Positions 38,648 to 49,011 of a DNA stretch of 64,000 nucleotides are shown here, in pieces (within the stretch, counting starts at the first letter, position 1; each line of letters begins with the position of its first letter). The translations under genes were made by a program, and so were the position numbers. The DNA is taken from the NCBI RefSeq assembly GCF_000719335.1, contig NZ_JOGB01000019.1:124001-188000 (forward strand), read 5' to 3'. The notes under the pieces are model-generated. The model was not told the DNA's origin and searched no databases. It worked only from the letters and a program-made list of their open reading frames with translations. This stretch comes from Streptomyces sp. NRRL S-87 (lineage in GTDB: Bacteria > Actinomycetota > Actinomycetes > Streptomycetales > Streptomycetaceae).

Positions 38648-39289
38648 ATGCCCACGCCCTACGGATCCCGCGGCGGCATGGCCTTCAGCGCTGCTGAGCT
38701 GGTCGTGCTCCGGCGGTCCCTCGCCCATGCCCTCCACTCCGGAACCGACCGGGCCCTGGCGCCCGGGGAGGTCAAGGACTGCCTGCGGCTCGCGCAGGCC
38801 CTCGACGACGCCGTGGGTGAGGCCGAGCGGCTCAGAGCCTTCCTGCTCGACGACCTGCGCCGGTACCGGGATGCCCTGCCCGGGAGCCTGGGCGGGTACC
38901 TCGAGCTGCTCCAGGACGCGCTGGCCGCCGGGTACCAGCCGGTGCCCGACGACCTCGCCGCCCTGCGCGCGCTGCGCGGCAACCGGGTCGCGGCCGCGCT
39001 GCTGCAGCGCTGCCAGGTGCTCGCCGAGAAGGCCGTACGCGCCAAGCTCGGCGCCGCCCTCACCCGCCCCCAGCCGGCGCTGGGGGTCCCCCCGGCGCCG
39101 CGGCTGCGACTGCTGGCCCTGCCCGGTGGCGGGGAGCGGCGCTCGCAGCCCGATCCGAAGCCCAGGCCCGACCCGGCCCCCGCCGAGCCCAAGGCGCCGC
39201 GGCCCGACCGGCCGATCCCGACGCCCGGCGAGGTCTTCCCGCCACGGCGGAAGCCGGCGCCCCCTGCCGAGGGGCGGGCCGCAGGGTAG
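38648..39289 (+). CDS. Conserved-type hypothetical protein
   Basis: 213 residues, not recognised as a named family. The first 140 residues are helical (FSAAELVVLRRSLAHALHSG; VKDCLRLAQALDDAVGEAER; YLELLQDALAAGYQPVPDDL), with no signal peptide or membrane helix. The last 60 are Pro-rich. It is followed by the 55-residue membrane peptide. GC bias and codon use are normal, so I consider it a real gene. Confidence 0.75.
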   Translation: MPTPYGSRGGMAFSAAELVVLRRSLAHALHSGTDRALAPGEVKDCLRLAQALDDAVGEAERLRAFLLDDLRRYRDALPGSLGGYLELLQDALAAGYQPVPDDLAALRALRGNRVAAALLQRCQVLAEKAVRAKLGAALTRPQPALGVPPAPRLRLLALPGGGERRSQPDPKPRPDPAPAEPKAPRPDRPIPTPGEVFPPRRKPAPPAEGRAAG

Positions 39290-39290
39290 C

Positions 39291-39296
39291 TACGCT
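39291..39296 (+). promoter_or_regulatory. -10 hexamer upstream of the 55-residue membrane protein
   Basis: TACGCT ends 7 bases before the ATG at 39304. The interval GAGGGGC also resembles a ribosome site, so either a leaderless or readthrough message is possible. Confidence 0.4.
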
Positions 39297-39303
39297 GAGG
39301 GGC

Positions 39304-39471
39304 ATGGACTACGTATCCGCGCTCGTGCCCCCCATCGTGATGGCCGCGTTCTTCATCGCCCTCGTCGTGACGATCGTGAAGAGCCAGGGCGGCGCCAACA
39401 AGGCGAAGGAAGACGCGGCCGTCGACGCCGCGCTCGCCCGCGCCGAGGCGACCCGGCAGGCCAAGAGCTAG
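39304..39471 (+). CDS. Small single-pass membrane protein
   Basis: 55 residues: a hydrophobic helix at about 5-25 (SALVPPIVMAAFFIALVVTI), then a charged Ala/Lys/Glu helix ending in ATRQAKS. GAGGGG precedes the ATG. Third codon positions are almost all G or C, which supports a real gene. Function unknown; the arrangement resembles small regulatory membrane peptides. Confidence 0.8.
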   Translation: MDYVSALVPPIVMAAFFIALVVTIVKSQGGANKAKEDAAVDAALARAEATRQAKS

Positions 39472-39496
39472 CTCCCTTCCCTTCTCGTTCTCCCCC

Positions 39497-39527
39497 ACGG
39501 GCCCCGCCTCCTTGCGGCGGGGCCCGT
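39497..39527 (+). terminator. Hairpin after the small membrane protein gene
   Basis: ACGGGCCCCGCC (39497-39508) pairs perfectly with GGCGGGGCCCGT (39516-39527), 7-base loop. Confidence 0.75.
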
Positions 39528-39633
39528 CGGCGTTCGCCGGTCCGCCCGGGACGGCTCGGCCTTTCGCGGGGTGCGGCGATTTCGTCGCGCGAATAGCCGG
39601 GCAATTTTGGACATCTCGCACTATGGTGCTGGT

Positions 39634-40074
39634 GTGCCTCGCCCCTTGGGAGAACTCGAAGACGCCGTCATGACGCGGGTGTGGCAGTGGAACCGCCCGG
39701 TCACAGTTCGGGAAGTGCTGGAGGACCTCCAGAAGGAACGGTCCATCGCGTACACCACCGTGATGACCGTTATGGACAATCTCCATCAGAAGGGCTGGGT
39801 CCGCCGGGAAGCCGAAGGCCGCGCCTATCGATATACGGCGGTCTCCACCCGCGCCGCCTACTCGGCCGCACTGATGAACGAAGCCTGGCAGACGAGCGAC
39901 AACCCGGCCGCCGCCCTCGTCGCCTTCTTCGGCATGATGTCGCCCGAGCAGCGGGAGGCGCTGCGCGACGCCGTACGCATCGTGCAGCCCGCCGAGGACG
40001 CCGACGGCGCCGGGGCCTCCGACGAGGGCGGCCGGGGCGATGCCGGCGCACCGCCCGGGGAGGCGGGGCGATAG
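39634..40074 (+). CDS. BlaI/MecI/CopY-family transcriptional regulator
   Basis: 146 residues. The winged-helix domain is the first 75 residues (LGELEDAVMTRVWQWNRPVT; TVREVLEDLQKERSIAYTTV; MDNLHQKGWVRREAEGRAYR). The dimerisation segment follows, then a disordered Glu/Ala/Gly tail. Such repressors are normally released by a membrane protease (BlaR1/MecR1) encoded next door; none is adjacent, so it probably controls distant genes. GTG at 39634; CACTAT lies 9 bases before it and no ribosome site is visible. An in-frame upstream extension lacks family sequence. Confidence 0.88.
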   Translation: MPRPLGELEDAVMTRVWQWNRPVTVREVLEDLQKERSIAYTTVMTVMDNLHQKGWVRREAEGRAYRYTAVSTRAAYSAALMNEAWQTSDNPAAALVAFFGMMSPEQREALRDAVRIVQPAEDADGAGASDEGGRGDAGAPPGEAGR

Positions 40075-40077
40075 CGT
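40072..40077 (+). promoter_or_regulatory. -10 hexamer, probable leaderless start
   Basis: TAGCGT ends 6 bases before the ATG at 40084; the intervening six bases are all C. It overlaps the stop codon of the BlaI-type gene. Confidence 0.5.
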
Positions 40078-40083
40078 CCCCCC

Positions 40084-40641
40084 ATGGACGCACAGCATGG
40101 CGATTCGCATCCGGAGGACTTTCCCGGTGCGAATGCAAAAGCCGTAACGATCCGGCGGGCCCGCACCACGGATGTGGCCGCCCTGCGCCGCCTGCTCGAC
40201 CAGTACGTGAGCCAGCGCATCCTGCTCGACAAAGCCCCGGTGACCCTTTACGAGGACATCCAGGAGTTCTGGGTCGCGGAACGCGAGGTCGACGGCCGGG
40301 TCGTGGGGTGCGGCGCCCTCCACGTCATGTGGGAGGATCTCGCCGAAGTCCGCACACTCGCGGTCGACCGCGAGCTGAAGGGCGCCGGAGTCGGGCACCA
40401 GCTGCTGGACAAGTTGTTGCAGACCGCCCGCTGGCTCGGCGTGCGCCGGGTTTTCTGCCTCACCTTCGAAGTCGACTTCTTCGCGCACCACGGCTTCGTC
40501 GAGATCGGCGAGACGCCGGTCGACACCGATGTCTACAGTGAGCTCCTGCGTTCCTATGACGAGGGCGTCGCCGAGTTCCTGGGTCTCGAACGGGTGAAGC
40601 CGAACACCTTGGGCAACAGCCGGATGCTTCTGCACCTCTGA
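40084..40641 (+). CDS. Amino-acid N-acetyltransferase (short NAGS-like GNAT)
   Basis: 185 residues. A GNAT fold: ITIRRARTTDVAALRRLLDQY-like start, WVAEREVDGRVVGCGALHV, LRTLAV-like VRTLAVDRELKGAGVGHQLL (acetyl-CoA binding loop), RRVFCLTFEVDFFAHHGFVE and LGNSRMLLHL at the end. This matches the short N-acetylglutamate synthases of actinobacteria, which start arginine synthesis. It stands apart from other arg genes. Confidence 0.85.
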   Translation: MDAQHGDSHPEDFPGANAKAVTIRRARTTDVAALRRLLDQYVSQRILLDKAPVTLYEDIQEFWVAEREVDGRVVGCGALHVMWEDLAEVRTLAVDRELKGAGVGHQLLDKLLQTARWLGVRRVFCLTFEVDFFAHHGFVEIGETPVDTDVYSELLRSYDEGVAEFLGLERVKPNTLGNSRMLLHL

Positions 40642-40838
40642 ACGAGTGCGGGAAGCAGTCCCGCGATCACACCCCGTTCGTACCGGCTATTCCGCCCGGG
40701 CGGCCCGGCCGTGGCCTATGTCCGAATCGCGTGCGTTTCCCGTCGTGTGGAGCTCCTGAACCTCTCCCGGGGGTTTGTGTTTTCCAGGCAAAAGCGGTTT
40801 CCTTTCCGCGTACTGCATTTTCGATGAAAGGAAATCCG

Positions 40839-41174
40839 GTGGCACAGAAGGTTCAGGTCCTTCTTGTCGACGACCTCGACGGTGGCGAGGCGGACGAGAC
40901 CGTGACGTTCGCGCTGGATGGCAAGTCCTACGAGATCGACCTCACCACCGCCAACGCGGACAAGCTCCGCGGTCTGCTCGAGCCTTACACCAAGAGCGGG
41001 CGTCGCACCGGCGGCCGGGCGGCCGCGGGCCGTGGAAAGGGTCGTGCCGCTTCCGTGGCCAGCCCCGACACCGCCGAGATCCGCGCGTGGGCGAAGGCGA
41101 ACGGCTTCAACGTGAACGACCGCGGCCGCGTGCCCGCCGAGATCCGCGAGGCCTACGAGAACGCCAAGGGCTGA
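40839..41174 (+). CDS. lsr2: Lsr2-type nucleoid-associated protein
   Basis: 111 residues, the usual length. The N-terminal dimerisation domain starts VAQKVQVLLVDDLDGGEADE; the C-terminal DNA-binding domain contains SPDTAEIRAWAKANGFNVND with the RGR hook (RGRVPAEIREAYENAKG). Lsr2 coats AT-rich DNA and silences foreign genes. AAAGGA lies before the GTG at 40839; an ATG at 40824 would place that site inside the gene. Its 3' end overlaps the next, convergent gene by 22 bases. A 197-base leader region contains no gene. Confidence 0.95.
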   Translation: MAQKVQVLLVDDLDGGEADETVTFALDGKSYEIDLTTANADKLRGLLEPYTKSGRRTGGRAAAGRGKGRAASVASPDTAEIRAWAKANGFNVNDRGRVPAEIREAYENAKG

Positions 41175-41782
41175 CCCGCCCGAGCGGGGTTCCCGGCACG
41201 GGCCAGCCGTGCGCGGTGGCATTCGGTCGCCGCGGCGCCCGCCAGCCGGGCCAGATCGGGAGCCGCCCCGGCCGCGCCGGGGACTCCCCGGCCGGTCCCG
41301 CCGCCCACGGCGGCCAGGGACGGCAGCAGTGCCTCGCAACCCGGCTCCGGGGGCCGTAGCCAGACGGCGGCCCCCGCCGGGTCACCCCCGGCCGGGCCGG
41401 GGGGCTCGGGGGCGGTGATCCGGCCGCCGGCCCCGAGGGCGGTGAGGTCCAGTGCGACCCCGCCCCATTCCAGCCATTCGAGCAGCCCCGGCAGCTCGTC
41501 CGCGCTCCCGGCGGCCACCAGGAGCCGCATCCGCCGCCCCATCAGGGCCACGGGCCCGGTCGGCACGCCGCGCCGCAGTACCGCGTAGCCCGCGTCCGCC
41601 GGGAGCTCCAGGACGTCGAACCGCACCCCGGTCAGCAACTGGACGGGCGGCCCGCCCGGCACCGGCTCGGCCACCGGCCAGCCGAGCACGTGCGCGTACC
41701 AGTGGACGAGGGCCGCCTGGGCGGCACCGGACCGGTACGGCGCACCCAGCGGCGCGCGGGGCGGCGGGACGGTGAGGGCCAT
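41153..41782 (-). CDS. Conserved-type protein similar to bifunctional primase/polymerase N-terminal domains
   Basis: 209 residues. Sequence such as AALVHWYAHVLGWPVAEPVP, QLLTGVRFDVLELPADAGYA and GPVALMGRRMRLLVAAGSAD resembles the Streptomyces proteins annotated as bifunctional DNA primase/polymerase-like. No complete catalytic acidic motif can be seen, so enzymatic activity is doubtful. The start is either the ATG at 41782 or a TTG at 41788 with GGGAG 5 bases upstream. Its C terminus overlaps lsr2 on the opposite strand. Confidence 0.72.
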   Translation of the reverse strand: MALTVPPPRAPLGAPYRSGAAQAALVHWYAHVLGWPVAEPVPGGPPVQLLTGVRFDVLELPADAGYAVLRRGVPTGPVALMGRRMRLLVAAGSADELPGLLEWLEWGGVALDLTALGAGGRITAPEPPGPAGGDPAGAAVWLRPPEPGCEALLPSLAAVGGGTGRGVPGAAGAAPDLARLAGAAATECHRARLARAGNPARAGQPLAFS

Positions 41783-41886
41783 GCCCAAGCAAACTCCCGA
41801 AACGCCCGCGGGTTACGCACCGTGCGCCGGAGGGTGCGGAGCGTGAACTTCCGCCGGAGGGTGTCCCGCATTTGAGACGCAACTGT

Positions 41887-41903
41887 GTTCGCCCGTAGCG
41901 GAG
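41887..41903. promoter_or_regulatory. Candidate ClgR operator 1
   Basis: GTTCGCCCGTAGCGGAG: CGC and GCG separated by five bases, the spacing of the published actinobacterial ClgR motif (CGC-N5-GCG with GTT before it). The right half is imperfect. Confidence 0.4.
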
Positions 41904-41992
41904 GGAACCGGTGTGGAGGGCATGGAGTGTCGGTGCCGACGGGTAAGACATTCCTAGTGGATCGGGGCGACAGGCTGATTAACCCGGCTCCC

Positions 41993-42009
41993 GTTCGCCA
42001 TCGGCGTAC
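41993..42009. promoter_or_regulatory. Candidate ClgR operator 2
   Basis: GTTCGCCATCGGCGTAC: CGC-N5-GCG with partial dyad symmetry (GTTCGC/GCGTAC). ClgR is known to activate clpC and clpP genes in Streptomyces and Corynebacterium. Confidence 0.5.
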
Positions 42010-42231
42010 TCGTGAGACGGGTATCTGTCTGGCCTGCGGGAACATCGTCTCGCACCATCGGGTTAGAGCAGTTGTCGGCTGTGCAGGGCGGGTTTTCCCC
42101 AACGACGGGGGTGAGCCGTGGACGGATGTCGGCAGTTGGAATGAGCTGTCCCGCCCCGCGGGACTAGCATGCGGAAGGACAGGGCGGGGACCGACCCCGA
42201 ACTGCCCGACCGCTCTGAGGAGCGAATAACG

Positions 42232-44751
<2,520 letters not shown>

Positions 44752-44770
44752 CGCCCGCAGGCACAGCCCG

Positions 44771-44813
44771 ACGGGGCGGCCCCGGAACCCACGAGGTTCC
44801 GGGGCCGCCCCGT
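44771..44813. terminator. Very strong hairpin between clpC and the NACHT gene
   Basis: A perfect 19-bp stem (44771-44789 with 44795-44813), 5-base loop, followed by TTT. It serves both convergent genes. Confidence 0.9.
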
Positions 44814-44833
44814 TTTCGGTGCTCCGGCCGATC

Positions 44834-47800
44834 TCAGAACAGCAGTACGCGCAGGTTCTTGGGCAGGTAGCGGTGGACGTTGATGCGTCCGGTCGGCCGC
44901 CGCAGGATCAGTTGAGTGAGTGCGGGGAACACGGTGGTGACTCGCTTGAGCGTGTCCTTGGTGACGTCCGCCGTACCCCCGAGGTGGAGCCGGCGCACCG
45001 TCGGAAGCCTCACGTCCTTGGGCGCCGCCAGCACCCCTCCCAGCGGAAGGTTGAGGTTGGTCAACCGCGGCAGGGCGGCGACGTCCCGCCATTCCTCCGC
45101 ACCTTGGAGGGTCGTTCCGGGATCGAAGCTGATCAGGTTCTCCAGGGTCCGAAGCCCGTGCAGCGCTCGTGGTACCACTCCCTGCCCGAGGTTCAGCTCT
45201 TCCAAGGACCCCGGGCACCCGAGGCCATCGGCGAGGGTCCAACCGGGAGGGAGGGTGCCGGAGAGCGTCAGGCACCTCAGCCGCGTCCAGGACCGGATCA
45301 CGGCAAGGGAGCTGAGCAGCTCGGACGTCTGGAGCCAGGCCCGGGAGACGGCGCAGTCCCCCAGGCCGTCCAGGCTCCGGAGGTTGCCGCAGTCGGTGAT
45401 CTGGAGGTCATGGAGGCCGGACTGGTCGTGCAGGAAGTCGAGGTCCTGGAGACGCGGGTTCCGATGGATGCCGAGCTGCTGGATCGGCACCTGGGCCGCA
45501 TAGCGGGCGAGGGCGGATGGCGAGATCGCCCCTGAGACGGCGAGACGCGGCTGCGGAGCGAGCTCGCCGAGCAGTTCCAGGCGCTCCTCGTCCCCGACAG
45601 AGGCGGTGAGATCCGGCGTCGGTGCGATGCCGGAGATCACCTGCTCCGCGTAGGTGCGGGCGTCGAAGTACTGCCACCCGTCGAAGAGCAGGCTTCGGGC
45701 ATGCGGGTTCACGTGGCGGCGGTACCCGGCCAGCACCGGGATGGCAGCCTCGGCCCTGGTCTGCGCAGCCGCCATCACCACGTAGGGCGCGTGTTCGTAT
45801 GTGCAGTCGGCAGCGTTCGGGAGCAGCTCCAGGATCAGCGGTCCGGCCTCCGCCAGGAGCAGGGCGGCGGAGTGGCCCGACGGTGGGATCAGGTGGCTCG
45901 CGGCGGCTGCCACGCTCTCCCGCACACCCGGGTCGACCTCGGTGGCGTACGGCAGGCTCGCGAAGGCCAGCAGTGTCGCACGGCTGGTGCCGCGGTCCAG
46001 CAGGGCCCGGAGGATGTCGGCGCGCTCACGGGGGCGGGCCTGGGCGACGGCGAGACGGATGACGTCCTCCCACTGGTCGTCGTCCGCGTGCCTGGCCAGT
46101 TCACCCCAGCTGCCTTCGTCGACGATGGCTCGGGCTCCCAGGAAGTCCTGGAAGGTGCGGTGGACGAAGTGCACCCGTCCTGGGGTCGGACGGCGCAGCA
46201 AGCCGGTGCGCAGCAGCAGGTGGGCAAGGACGGTGGCCCCGTCTCCGCCCACGGCCGTGGCCTCGGGCAGGGCCGGTAGTGCCTCGTGGATCAGCCGCTC
46301 GGCCAGCGGCAGCTCCATCTCGGACCTGCCGTTGCGGATCAGCCAGTGGGCCAGCCGCTGGAGGAGTTGGAGCTGCGTCTCCTCCCGGATCTCCGTCATG
46401 GCGACCTGGCGCTCGCGGTCACGGCGGGTGAGCAGCATGGAGAGGGCTGCCTCGTACAACTCCTTGCGCCCCCGGGGCAGGAATCCGTGCCGGTCCCGGT
46501 GCAGGGCGCAGATCAGACCGCACATGAGGGGGTTGGTGGCGAGCCGGCCCAGGTCGGTGTTGGAGCGCACGGTGGCTGAGAGCTGGGTCTCGTAGCCGGC
46601 CAGCGCGGTGTCCTCCTCGGGGTCGCCGACCTGCGCGGCGGTGTGCCAGCGGCTGATGAAGGCGGTGACCTCCGCCTGGGACATGGGGGCGAGCGTCAGC
46701 TCGGTGAAGGACTCGTCGAGCAGCCAGTGCTCGGCGATGGCCGAGGGGCGTGAGGTGAGCAGCCAACGGTTGCCGGGGTACGTGCCGATCAGGTCGGACA
46801 GCCATGCGCGGGTGCGGGCGCGGGCGTCCTCGGGGATCTCGTCGAGGCCGTCGACCATGACGAGCCCACGCCCGTGCGAGAGCACCCGGTCCTCCCAGCC
46901 CGGGGGCTGCTCGCCGGCGAGCGGGACGCCGACGGCGTTGAGGAACTCGCGCGGGGCGGGCAGCCGAATGTGCTGGCGGGTGAGGGTGCGCAGCGGCAGG
47001 ACGAAGGGGATCTTGTCGCGGAGGTAGGCCATCCGCTTGTCCGGGACTGCCCGGGCGGCGGAGACGGCGAGCCACTGGATGAGGGTGGTCTTGCCCGAGC
47101 CCGCCTCGCCGCGCAGCAGTACGCGCTCGTGGTCGGCGAGGGCCTGGTCGGCGGGGCGGGGGCCCGGAGCGTCTAGGTCGGCCCAGAAGCTGTCCGTTGT
47201 GGCAAGGCGCAGCTCGTCCCGCGCGAGGGTTGCGTCGTCCCTCGGGGCCAGGTCGAAGGCGCCGAAGTCTTTCGGTGATGCCGCCGTCGCCGCCAGGCTC
47301 ATGTACGCCGCGTCCAGGGGCCACTTGCCCGGGGTGCGGGTGAGGTCGATGCCGAAGATCGTCAGGGTGCTGTGCTTGCGGACGACGTAAGCGAGGTAGC
47401 GGCGCTCGAAGGCGGTGTCGTGGGCGTCCTGGCGGGGGACGCGGGCCACCAGTTCGTCGACCTTGGCGACCAGCTCGGCCTGGCGGCGGGACTGGTGGAC
47501 CAGGGTGGCCGCGACGAAGGTCGAGCGCTGGGTGAGGAAGTGGAGGACGTGCAGGCAGGTGGCCAACAGCAGCCGGTCGTGGAAGTAGCGGGCCTGCTCG
47601 GAGAGGCCGACGGGCGGGGTCTGCGCCAGCAGCATGCGGGCCAGGGCCTCGTGGCCGAGCTCGACCGCTCGCGCGTCGGTGAGGTCCAGGTCGGCGAGAC
47701 CGTACAGCGTGGCGGCCAGGGCGGCGGCCACGCCCACCTGCTCGTCGGCGGGTACGGGTTCCTCGCCCGGGGCGCGCAGGGCCTCCCGGACCAGTTCGTC

Positions 47801-47986
47801 GGCGATGTGGTCGAGGTCTGCCCGGGTCAGGTCGCGTTTCTCGCGCCAGGAGACGTACGACGAGATGCGCACGGGCTGGTCCACGAGGCCTGCGCCGGGG
47901 CCCTCCGATATCCGGAAGAGCTTCCTGACGATGGGGCCGATCACGGTCGATGCGAGGCGTAAGCCCGCCTGGGCGACTGGGTCCAC
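44834..47986 (-). CDS. STAND NTPase with NACHT domain and leucine-rich-like C terminus
   Basis: 1050 residues. N-terminal about 230 residues are helical and resemble the NNH1-type effector/adaptor domain of Streptomyces NACHT proteins ([39 protein letters not shown]). The NACHT module has Walker A GEAGSGKT at 293-300, Walker B DGLDE at 379-383 and a sensor region WLLTSRPSA, then winged-helix-like sequence (VHFVHRTFQDFLGARAI). Residues from about 830 form leucine-rich-like repeats (LGIHRNPRLQDLDFL; LTNLNLPLGG). Related bacterial NACHT proteins give phage defence. I chose the GTG at 47986: the upstream extension to an ATG at 48070 has non-coding-like codon use, and a -10 hexamer lies just before. 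It sits alone, without integrase or toxin partner. Confidence 0.88.
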   Translation of the reverse strand: MDPVAQAGLRLASTVIGPIVRKLFRISEGPGAGLVDQPVRISSYVSWREKRDLTRADLDHIADELVREALRAPGEEPVPADEQVGVAAALAATLYGLADLDLTDARAVELGHEALARMLLAQTPPVGLSEQARYFHDRLLLATCLHVLHFLTQRSTFVAATLVHQSRRQAELVAKVDELVARVPRQDAHDTAFERRYLAYVVRKHSTLTIFGIDLTRTPGKWPLDAAYMSLAATAASPKDFGAFDLAPRDDATLARDELRLATTDSFWADLDAPGPRPADQALADHERVLLRGEAGSGKTTLIQWLAVSAARAVPDKRMAYLRDKIPFVLPLRTLTRQHIRLPAPREFLNAVGVPLAGEQPPGWEDRVLSHGRGLVMVDGLDEIPEDARARTRAWLSDLIGTYPGNRWLLTSRPSAIAEHWLLDESFTELTLAPMSQAEVTAFISRWHTAAQVGDPEEDTALAGYETQLSATVRSNTDLGRLATNPLMCGLICALHRDRHGFLPRGRKELYEAALSMLLTRRDRERQVAMTEIREETQLQLLQRLAHWLIRNGRSEMELPLAERLIHEALPALPEATAVGGDGATVLAHLLLRTGLLRRPTPGRVHFVHRTFQDFLGARAIVDEGSWGELARHADDDQWEDVIRLAVAQARPRERADILRALLDRGTSRATLLAFASLPYATEVDPGVRESVAAAASHLIPPSGHSAALLLAEAGPLILELLPNAADCTYEHAPYVVMAAAQTRAEAAIPVLAGYRRHVNPHARSLLFDGWQYFDARTYAEQVISGIAPTPDLTASVGDEERLELLGELAPQPRLAVSGAISPSALARYAAQVPIQQLGIHRNPRLQDLDFLHDQSGLHDLQITDCGNLRSLDGLGDCAVSRAWLQTSELLSSLAVIRSWTRLRCLTLSGTLPPGWTLADGLGCPGSLEELNLGQGVVPRALHGLRTLENLISFDPGTTLQGAEEWRDVAALPRLTNLNLPLGGVLAAPKDVRLPTVRRLHLGGTADVTKDTLKRVTTVFPALTQLILRRPTGRINVHRYLPKNLRVLLF

Positions 47987-47994
47987 GAGGCGTG

Positions 47995-48000
47995 AGCGTA
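47995..48000 (-). promoter_or_regulatory. -10 hexamer of the NACHT gene, probable leaderless start
   Basis: On the minus strand TACGCT ends 8 bases before the GTG at 47986. No ribosome site is present. Confidence 0.4.
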
Positions 48001-48181
48001 GCGGTGGGTTGTCCGGCTTTCGTCCCGAAACGGACAGGAGATGGTCCGTGGCCGGTGACAAGCCGCACATGGGATCAAGGGTGTACGAGCGGAAATAGTA
48101 GATCGAATCGGACGCCCGAAGGGGTGGAAGTGCAGGAAAAGGCTCGTCAACGGGACAAATCACACCACCCGTGTTACGGGC

Positions 48182-48365
48182 TTGCGTAGTAATTGGGGGG
48201 TTTGGGGAAGCCCGGGCGCCCGGGTTACCAATGTGAAGCCAGCCCGGCTGCAACGTGCCGGGCTGATTTCGTGCCCGAGTCCCCTCGGGCCTGCGGCCCG
48301 GTCCGTGGGAGTCCTTCCCGCGGCCCACGGCCGAGTCCCTGTTCCCCAGCCGGAGGTTCATCAAG
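48182..48365 (+). promoter_or_regulatory. Structured 5' leader of the M23 peptidase gene
   Basis: Several hairpins follow each other: palindrome CCCGGGCGCCCGGG (48211-48224); AGCCCGGC/GCCGGGCT (48241-48248 with 48257-48264) followed by ATTTC; GCCCGAG/CTCGGGC (48273-48279 with 48284-48290); CGGGCC/GGCCCG (48286-48291 with 48295-48300), which excludes the previous one; CCGTGGG/CCCACGG (48303-48309 with 48324-48330). This looks like an attenuator or riboswitch, but I could not recognise a known class. Confidence 0.45.
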
Positions 48366-48989
48366 ATGTCGAAGCGCGTCGCCACCAACCGAGTCCGTTC
48401 GTCCATCCGTACCCGTAGCGCCGTCGTGGCCGCGGGCCTGGGTGCCCTGCTGACGATCGGGGCCGGCCAGGCCGCCTTCGCCGACTCGATGCCCGCCTCG
48501 GCCGCCAAGACGGCCGTCGTCAAGACCGTCGCCGCCAAGCCCGCCAAGCCCGCCGCCCCGGCCAAGGCCACCGCCTGGGTCCGTCCGGTCGCCGGCTACA
48601 CCCTGTCCGCCAGCTTCGCGCAGGCCGGCTCCATGTGGTCGCACAAGCACTCCGGTCAGGACTTCGCGGTTCCGGTCGGCACCGCGGTCAAGGCCGCGCA
48701 CGCCGGTACGGTCGTCAAGGCCGGCCCGAACGGCGGCGGCGACGGCCCGGCGTACGGCAACGCCATCGTGATCAAGCACGCCAACGGCACGTACTCCCAG
48801 TACGCCCACCTGTCGCGGATCCAGGTCACCGTCGGCCAGAAGGTCGCCACCGGCCAGCAGATCGCCCTGTCCGGCAACACCGGCAACTCCAGCGGTCCGC
48901 ACCTGCACTTCGAGATCCGCACCACCCCGAACTACGGCTCGGCCGTGAACCCGGTGTCCTTCCTGCGCGCCGCCGGCGTCACCGTCTGA
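48366..48989 (+). CDS. Secreted M23-family peptidoglycan endopeptidase
   Basis: 207 residues. A Sec signal peptide (basic RVATNRVRSSIRTRS, hydrophobic AVVAAGLGALLTIGAG, cleavage near AFA-D at residue 39) precedes an Ala/Lys linker and the LytM domain from about 75. Zinc ligands: HKHSGQDFAVPVG (first His and Asp) and GPHLHFEIR (HLH). It cleaves cross-bridge or stem peptides in the wall. GGAGG lies 11 bases before the ATG. Streptomyces wall hydrolases of this group act during germination and growth. The gene converges with tetR, 22 bases away. Confidence 0.93.
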   Translation: MSKRVATNRVRSSIRTRSAVVAAGLGALLTIGAGQAAFADSMPASAAKTAVVKTVAAKPAKPAAPAKATAWVRPVAGYTLSASFAQAGSMWSHKHSGQDFAVPVGTAVKAAHAGTVVKAGPNGGGDGPAYGNAIVIKHANGTYSQYAHLSRIQVTVGQKVATGQQIALSGNTGNSSGPHLHFEIRTTPNYGSAVNPVSFLRAAGVTV

Positions 48990-49011
48990 CGCCTCCCTCC
49001 CGGGGACTACT

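Larger units (their letters stand above)
41783..42231. other. Long spacer upstream of clpC
   Basis: 449 bases with no convincing gene. A forward frame of 114 codons (41885-42229) is open, but third positions are only about 65% G/C and contain CTA, GTT and AGA codons. The interval holds two ClgR-like sites and the clpC ribosome site (GAGGAG near 42217). Confidence 0.6.

Noticed and set aside
41885..42229. Forward 114-codon frame in the clpC spacer with a CLACG motif
   Set aside because: Third-position G+C is only about 65%, with codons rare in these genes (CTA, AGA, GTT), and it runs through the candidate operators and clpC ribosome site.
47987..48070. Longer NACHT protein from an ATG at 48070
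   Set aside because: The extra 28 codons use CTA, TCA, GGA and CGA and carry no family sequence; the GTG at 47986 follows a -10 hexamer and gives the family-like N terminus.
48182..48365. c-di-AMP (ydaO) riboswitch before the M23 gene
   Set aside because: The context fits, but the conserved core sequences of that class (a GGGGUnAAUC-like block and CCCGuCAGCUAACnnCG) are not present by eye.
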